From contig NZ_JAMBOS010000012.1 in the NCBI RefSeq assembly GCF_023715705.1, positions 39,100-103,099 on the forward strand: a stretch of DNA of 64,000 nt, read 5' to 3'. Under the pieces are notes generated by a model. It had not been told where the DNA came from, did no database searches, and worked only from the letters and a program-made list of their open reading frames with translations. Below, piece by piece: positions 62,131 to 64,000 of this stretch. The number at the start of each line of letters is the position of its first letter. Positions within the stretch are counted from its first letter, which is position 1. This DNA is from Halalkalibacter oceani. Its GTDB lineage: Bacteria > Bacillota > Bacilli > Bacillales > Bacillaceae_D. The position numbers were made by a program, and so were the translations under genes.

Positions 62131-62601
62131 TTAAGAATGGTCGACCTCGTACGACTCCTCTTTTAATTCAATCCAGATCTCAAATTCACTATCGTCAAGC
62201 TCAAATACATACCGGACATCATGTTGCTGTGGATATGTTTCATTTCCACGCTTATACCCGGCCAGCAGTAAATTTCCACCCGTTGCGGCGTTTAATCGCT
62301 CAGCTGACGGCTCTTGCAGGCCAACAGCTTCGACGACAGCCCATTTCTTTCCTTTCTGCTGAAGATACGCGATGAAGAAAGGATAGCTTTCTGGTTCCAG
62401 TCCCTCTCCGAATTGGCCACGAACGACATACAAGGCGTGTGCTTCCTCCTTCAGAACCGGCTCATAAATACGAGAGATCGAGGCTTCCGGCAAATTTTCT
62501 ATCGCCTCCTCCGGTGTTTCTCCCTCGCCATCACCGTACATACACCCTATTAGCAGAAACAGACTACATGCGATCACAACACCGATGGACCCTTTTTTCA
62601 T
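62131..62601 (-). CDS. small lipoprotein of unknown function
   Basis: 156 residues from the ATG at 62599-62601 (GAGGGGGCAAAACAT). The lipobox LLIGC gives Cys20. The mature part has a single small domain with ALYVVRGQFGEGLEPESYPFFIAYLQQKGKKWAVVEAVG. The family is not recognised. It is upstream of the membrane-anchored protein and probably co-transcribed. Confidence 0.75.
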   Translation of the reverse strand: MKKGSIGVVIACSLFLLIGCMYGDGEGETPEEAIENLPEASISRIYEPVLKEEAHALYVVRGQFGEGLEPESYPFFIAYLQQKGKKWAVVEAVGLQEPSAERLNAATGGNLLLAGYKRGNETYPQQHDVRYVFELDDSEFEIWIELKEESYEVDHS

Positions 62602-62667
62602 ATGTTTTGCCCCCTCAGTCATCCTTGTCGATCCCTTTATTTTCCTCCTATACTGTAACACAAAAAA

Positions 62668-62689
62668 ACACTACCAGACTTGGTAGTGT
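62668..62689 (-). terminator. tRNA operon terminator
   Basis: ACACTACCA and TGGTAGTGT pair (9 bp) around a 4-base loop, with a T-run on the minus strand, just after the tRNA-Ser gene. Confidence 0.9.
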
Positions 62690-62702
62690 AAATTTCGTGA
62701 TA

Positions 62703-62795
62703 TGGCGGAGGAAGAGGGATTCGAACCCCCGCGCGGTTTAACCCGCCTGTCGGTTTTCAAGACCGATCCCTTCAGCCGGACTTGGGTATTCCTCC
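62703..62795 (-). tRNA. tRNA-Ser (anticodon UGA)
   Basis: 93 nt with encoded CCA. The acceptor GGAGGAA, a long variable arm (class II) and the anticodon loop CTTGAAA show tRNA-Ser reading UCN codons. Last tRNA of the operon. Confidence 0.95.
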
Positions 62796-62807
62796 ATCAA
62801 ATGTTAT

Positions 62808-62884
62808 TGGTGGACCCTGTAGGACTCGAACCTACGACCGATCGGTTATGAGCCGACTGCTCTGACCAACTGAGCTAAGGGTCC
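62808..62884 (-). tRNA. tRNA-Ile2 (anticodon CAU, lysidine type)
   Basis: 77 nt with encoded CCA. The anticodon is CAT within GGCTCATAACC, the TilS-recognised loop of tRNA-Ile2 (lysidine-modified, reads AUA). The acceptor GGACCCT also fits Ile2 rather than elongator Met, which is the next-but-one gene. Confidence 0.85.
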
Positions 62885-62889
62885 TTACA

Positions 62890-62966
62890 TGGGGCGGCTG
62901 ATGGGAATCGAACCCACGAATGTCGGAACCACAATCCGATGCGTTAACCACTTCGCCACAACCGCC
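62890..62966 (-). tRNA. tRNA-His (anticodon GUG)
   Basis: 77 nt including the encoded G-1, which pairs with the discriminator C73, and CCA. The anticodon loop is TTGTGGT. Confidence 0.95.
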
Positions 62967-62996
62967 ACAAGATTGCCACGAATATGTAAAAAAAGA

Positions 62997-63070
62997 TAGC
63001 GGCGGAGGGAATCGAACCCCCGACCTCACGGGTATGAACCGTACGCTCTAGCCAGCTGAGCTACACCGCC
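62997..63070 (-). tRNA. elongator tRNA-Met (anticodon CAU)
   Basis: 74 nt. The acceptor GGCGGTG with CGCCGCT, and GTTCATACC as anticodon loop, fit elongator Met. The CCA is not encoded (ATC follows), so it must be added after transcription. Confidence 0.9.
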
Positions 63071-63074
63071 ATGT

Positions 63075-63149
63075 TGGCTCCACAGGTAGGACTCGAACCT
63101 ACGACCGATCGGTTAACAGCCGATTGCTCTACCACTGAGCTACTGTGGA
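63075..63149 (-). tRNA. tRNA-Asn (anticodon GUU)
   Basis: 75 nt with encoded CCA; the anticodon loop is CTGTTAA. First tRNA of the operon. Its first 17 bases recur, with one change, in each unit of the tandem repeat upstream. Confidence 0.95.
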
Positions 63150-63612
63150 ATATTCTTTGATGTTATTCATTCGTACGCTTGTGGTACCTGTCTCTTCCTC
63201 TTACCAGCTTCGCTCCGATGACGGCTGCGTCGAGACAACTCGTTGCTTTTCATCGATGCTTAGGCTCGTCACTGCGCTACTGTGGAATATTCTTTGATGT
63301 TATTCATTCGTACGCTTGTGGTACCTGTCTCTTCCTCTTACCAGCTTCACTCCGATGACGGCTGCGTCGAGACAACTCGTTGCTTTTCATCGATGCTTAG
63401 GCTCGTCACTGCGCTACTGTGGAATATTCTTTGATGTTATTCATTCGTACGCTTGTAGTACCTGTCTCTTCCTCTTACCAGCTTCACTCCGATGACGGCT
63501 GCGTCGAGACAACTCGTTGCTTTTCATCGATGCTTAGGCTCGTCACTGCGCTACTGTGGAATATTCTTTGATGTTGTTTCTTTGTACGCTTGTGGTACCT
63601 GTCTCTTCCTCT
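63140..63612. repeat. 137-bp tandem repeat in the tRNA operon leader
   Basis: Units start at 63140, 63277 and 63414 (exact 137-bp period), with a partial, diverged fourth unit at 63551-63612. The units differ at only a few positions. Each contains GTCTC...GAGAC arms and, at its tRNA-proximal end, TCCACAGTAGCGCAGTG, a copy of the 5' end of tRNA-Asn with T to G at one position. The block lies between the operon promoter and tRNA-Asn. Confidence 0.92.
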
Positions 63613-63645
63613 GATGTTGACATTCAATGATTAAAGACAAGAATG

Positions 63646-63674
63646 ATAATAACATTTCTTTACCTTAGTGTCAA
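63646..63674 (-). promoter_or_regulatory. sigma-A promoter of the tRNA operon
   Basis: TTGACA (63669-63674), a 17-bp spacer and TATTAT (63646-63651) on the minus strand. It is the only strong promoter upstream of the five tRNAs, so the transcript must cross the whole tandem repeat. Confidence 0.88.
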
Positions 63675-63816
63675 TATACATTTTCCAGCAGCCTCAAAGC
63701 AAGCACCGCTTTCCCAACGTATCATATTTATTGCTATTAGACAAGCCATTTTCTGTTAAAAACAGAAGCTGCAACAGTGAGGCTCCTTCTCCCTTCGTCC
63801 GGGCATAAAACATGTA

Positions 63817-63851
63817 AACGCCCATACCGAAACGGATTCGGTATGGGCGTT
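63817..63851. terminator. hairpin 1 of the right-end series
   Basis: AACGCCCATACCGAA pairs with TTCGGTATGGGCGTT (15 bp). No long T-run follows on either strand. Confidence 0.6.
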
Positions 63852-63862
63852 CAGATTGTCGA

Positions 63863-63891
63863 GAAACCCCACTTCTGAAAAGTGGGGTTTC
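63863..63891. terminator. hairpin 2 of the right-end series
   Basis: GAAACCCCACTT pairs with AAGTGGGGTTTC (12 bp), with a T-rich sequence after it on the plus strand. Confidence 0.65.
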
Positions 63892-63938
63892 TATTTTGCC
63901 TTTGCTTTTTTCTCTAGGATTTAAGAAATTACTCATAA

Positions 63939-63990
63939 AAGAAGATTGCCAGCCATCTCACCCTCTGGTGAGGTGGTTGGCAATCTTCTT
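63939..63990. terminator. hairpin 3 of the right-end series
   Basis: AGAAGATTGCC..GCC.ATCTCACC pairs with GGTGAGGT.GGTTGGCAATCTTCT around CTCT, with TTTATG after it on the plus strand and T-rich sequence on the minus strand. Confidence 0.75.
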
Positions 63991-64000
63991 TATGTTCTGT

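Larger units (their letters stand above)
63675..64000. other. right-end gene-free stretch with stacked hairpins
   Basis: No convincing gene. Three strong hairpins follow one another (63817-63851, 63863-63891, 63939-63990), probably terminators for transcripts entering from the right. Confidence 0.55.

Noticed and set aside
62808..62884. Second elongator tRNA-Met
   Set aside because: The anticodon is CAT, but the loop CTCATAA and acceptor sequence fit lysidine-type tRNA-Ile2.
63140..63612. CRISPR-like array
   Set aside because: The units are 137 bp, directly adjacent and without variable spacers; this is a simple tandem repeat.
63694..63936. 80-codon minus-strand reading frame
   Set aside because: It runs through two strong hairpins and has no ribosome binding site.

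Overview
The window looks like chromosomal DNA from an endospore-forming member of the Bacillaceae. A long run of genes keeps the order of the Bacillus subtilis yqg region: sodA-yqgE-pbpA, rpmG, yqgN (5-FTHF cyclo-ligase), yqgP (rhomboid), yqgQ, glcK and yqgU. A SpoVAF-type germination protein points to spore formation. GTG and TTG starts with strong purine-rich ribosome binding sites are common. Base composition is moderate, and exported lipoproteins are rich in Asp and Glu, which suggests (inference only) a salt- or alkali-tolerant lifestyle. There is no phage, insertion sequence or CRISPR array.

Layout. 1-7.0 kb: a partial nucleoside transporter, fumC, a divergent pair of XRE regulators, and a TRAP transporter operon (dctP-dctQ-dctM) behind a likely CcpA site. 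7.4-17.5 kb: yutG and then a formate/molybdenum module: FdhF/YdeP-type oxidoreductase, DUF2294 protein, OxlT-like transporter with an attenuator-like leader, fdhD, mobB and moeA, followed by yjcH and yjcF. 17.9-24.5 kb: a beta-lactam response locus blaI-blaR1-(MecA-like PBP)-(PbpA paralogue), all on one strand, with BlaI-type operators at both promoters. 24.7-29.0 kb: an AraC/GyrI-like regulator, a DUF1385 gene fused in frame to yqgV, a membrane-anchored protein and fetAB. 29.3-33.0 kb: a TPP-riboswitch-controlled thiE-thiS-thiG-thiO-thiD operon. 33.3-46.3 kb: the yqgU/aspA/glcK/yqgQ/spoVAF/yqgP/moeB/yqgN/rpmG stretch. 46.3-52.7 kb: an alpha-glucan cluster with a GH57-GT4 fusion and a pyrophosphorylase fused to a degenerate phosphohexomutase. 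52.9-61.3 kb: small envelope proteins, pbpA, a strong promoter driving a rod-like noncoding RNA (6S-like), yqgE, sodA, uppP, and a second TPP riboswitch ahead of thiZ-thiX. 61.5-64 kb: two exported proteins and a five-tRNA operon (Asn, Met, His, Ile2, Ser) whose leader holds a 137-bp tandem repeat.

Two dispersed repeat families run through the intergenic spaces of the first 43 kb. One is a terminator hairpin with an invariant AAAAGG core and arms that differ from copy to copy but still pair. The other is a nested palindrome whose inner stem shows compensatory changes and whose loop occurs in both orientations. They often sit side by side directly after stop codons.

How the genes work together. 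Formate oxidation needs a molybdopterin enzyme, its sulfur carrier FdhD, late cofactor enzymes (MoeA, MobB) and a carboxylate transporter, all found here. Thiamine synthesis (thiESGOD), precursor uptake (thiZX) and a thiamine-binding YqgV-type protein share the window; the ThiS/MoaD adenylyltransferase (moeB/thiF) lies apart and could serve both cofactors. The cell-wall genes (uppP, pbpA, the bla/mec-like locus, an MltG-like protein) are spread over several transcription units.
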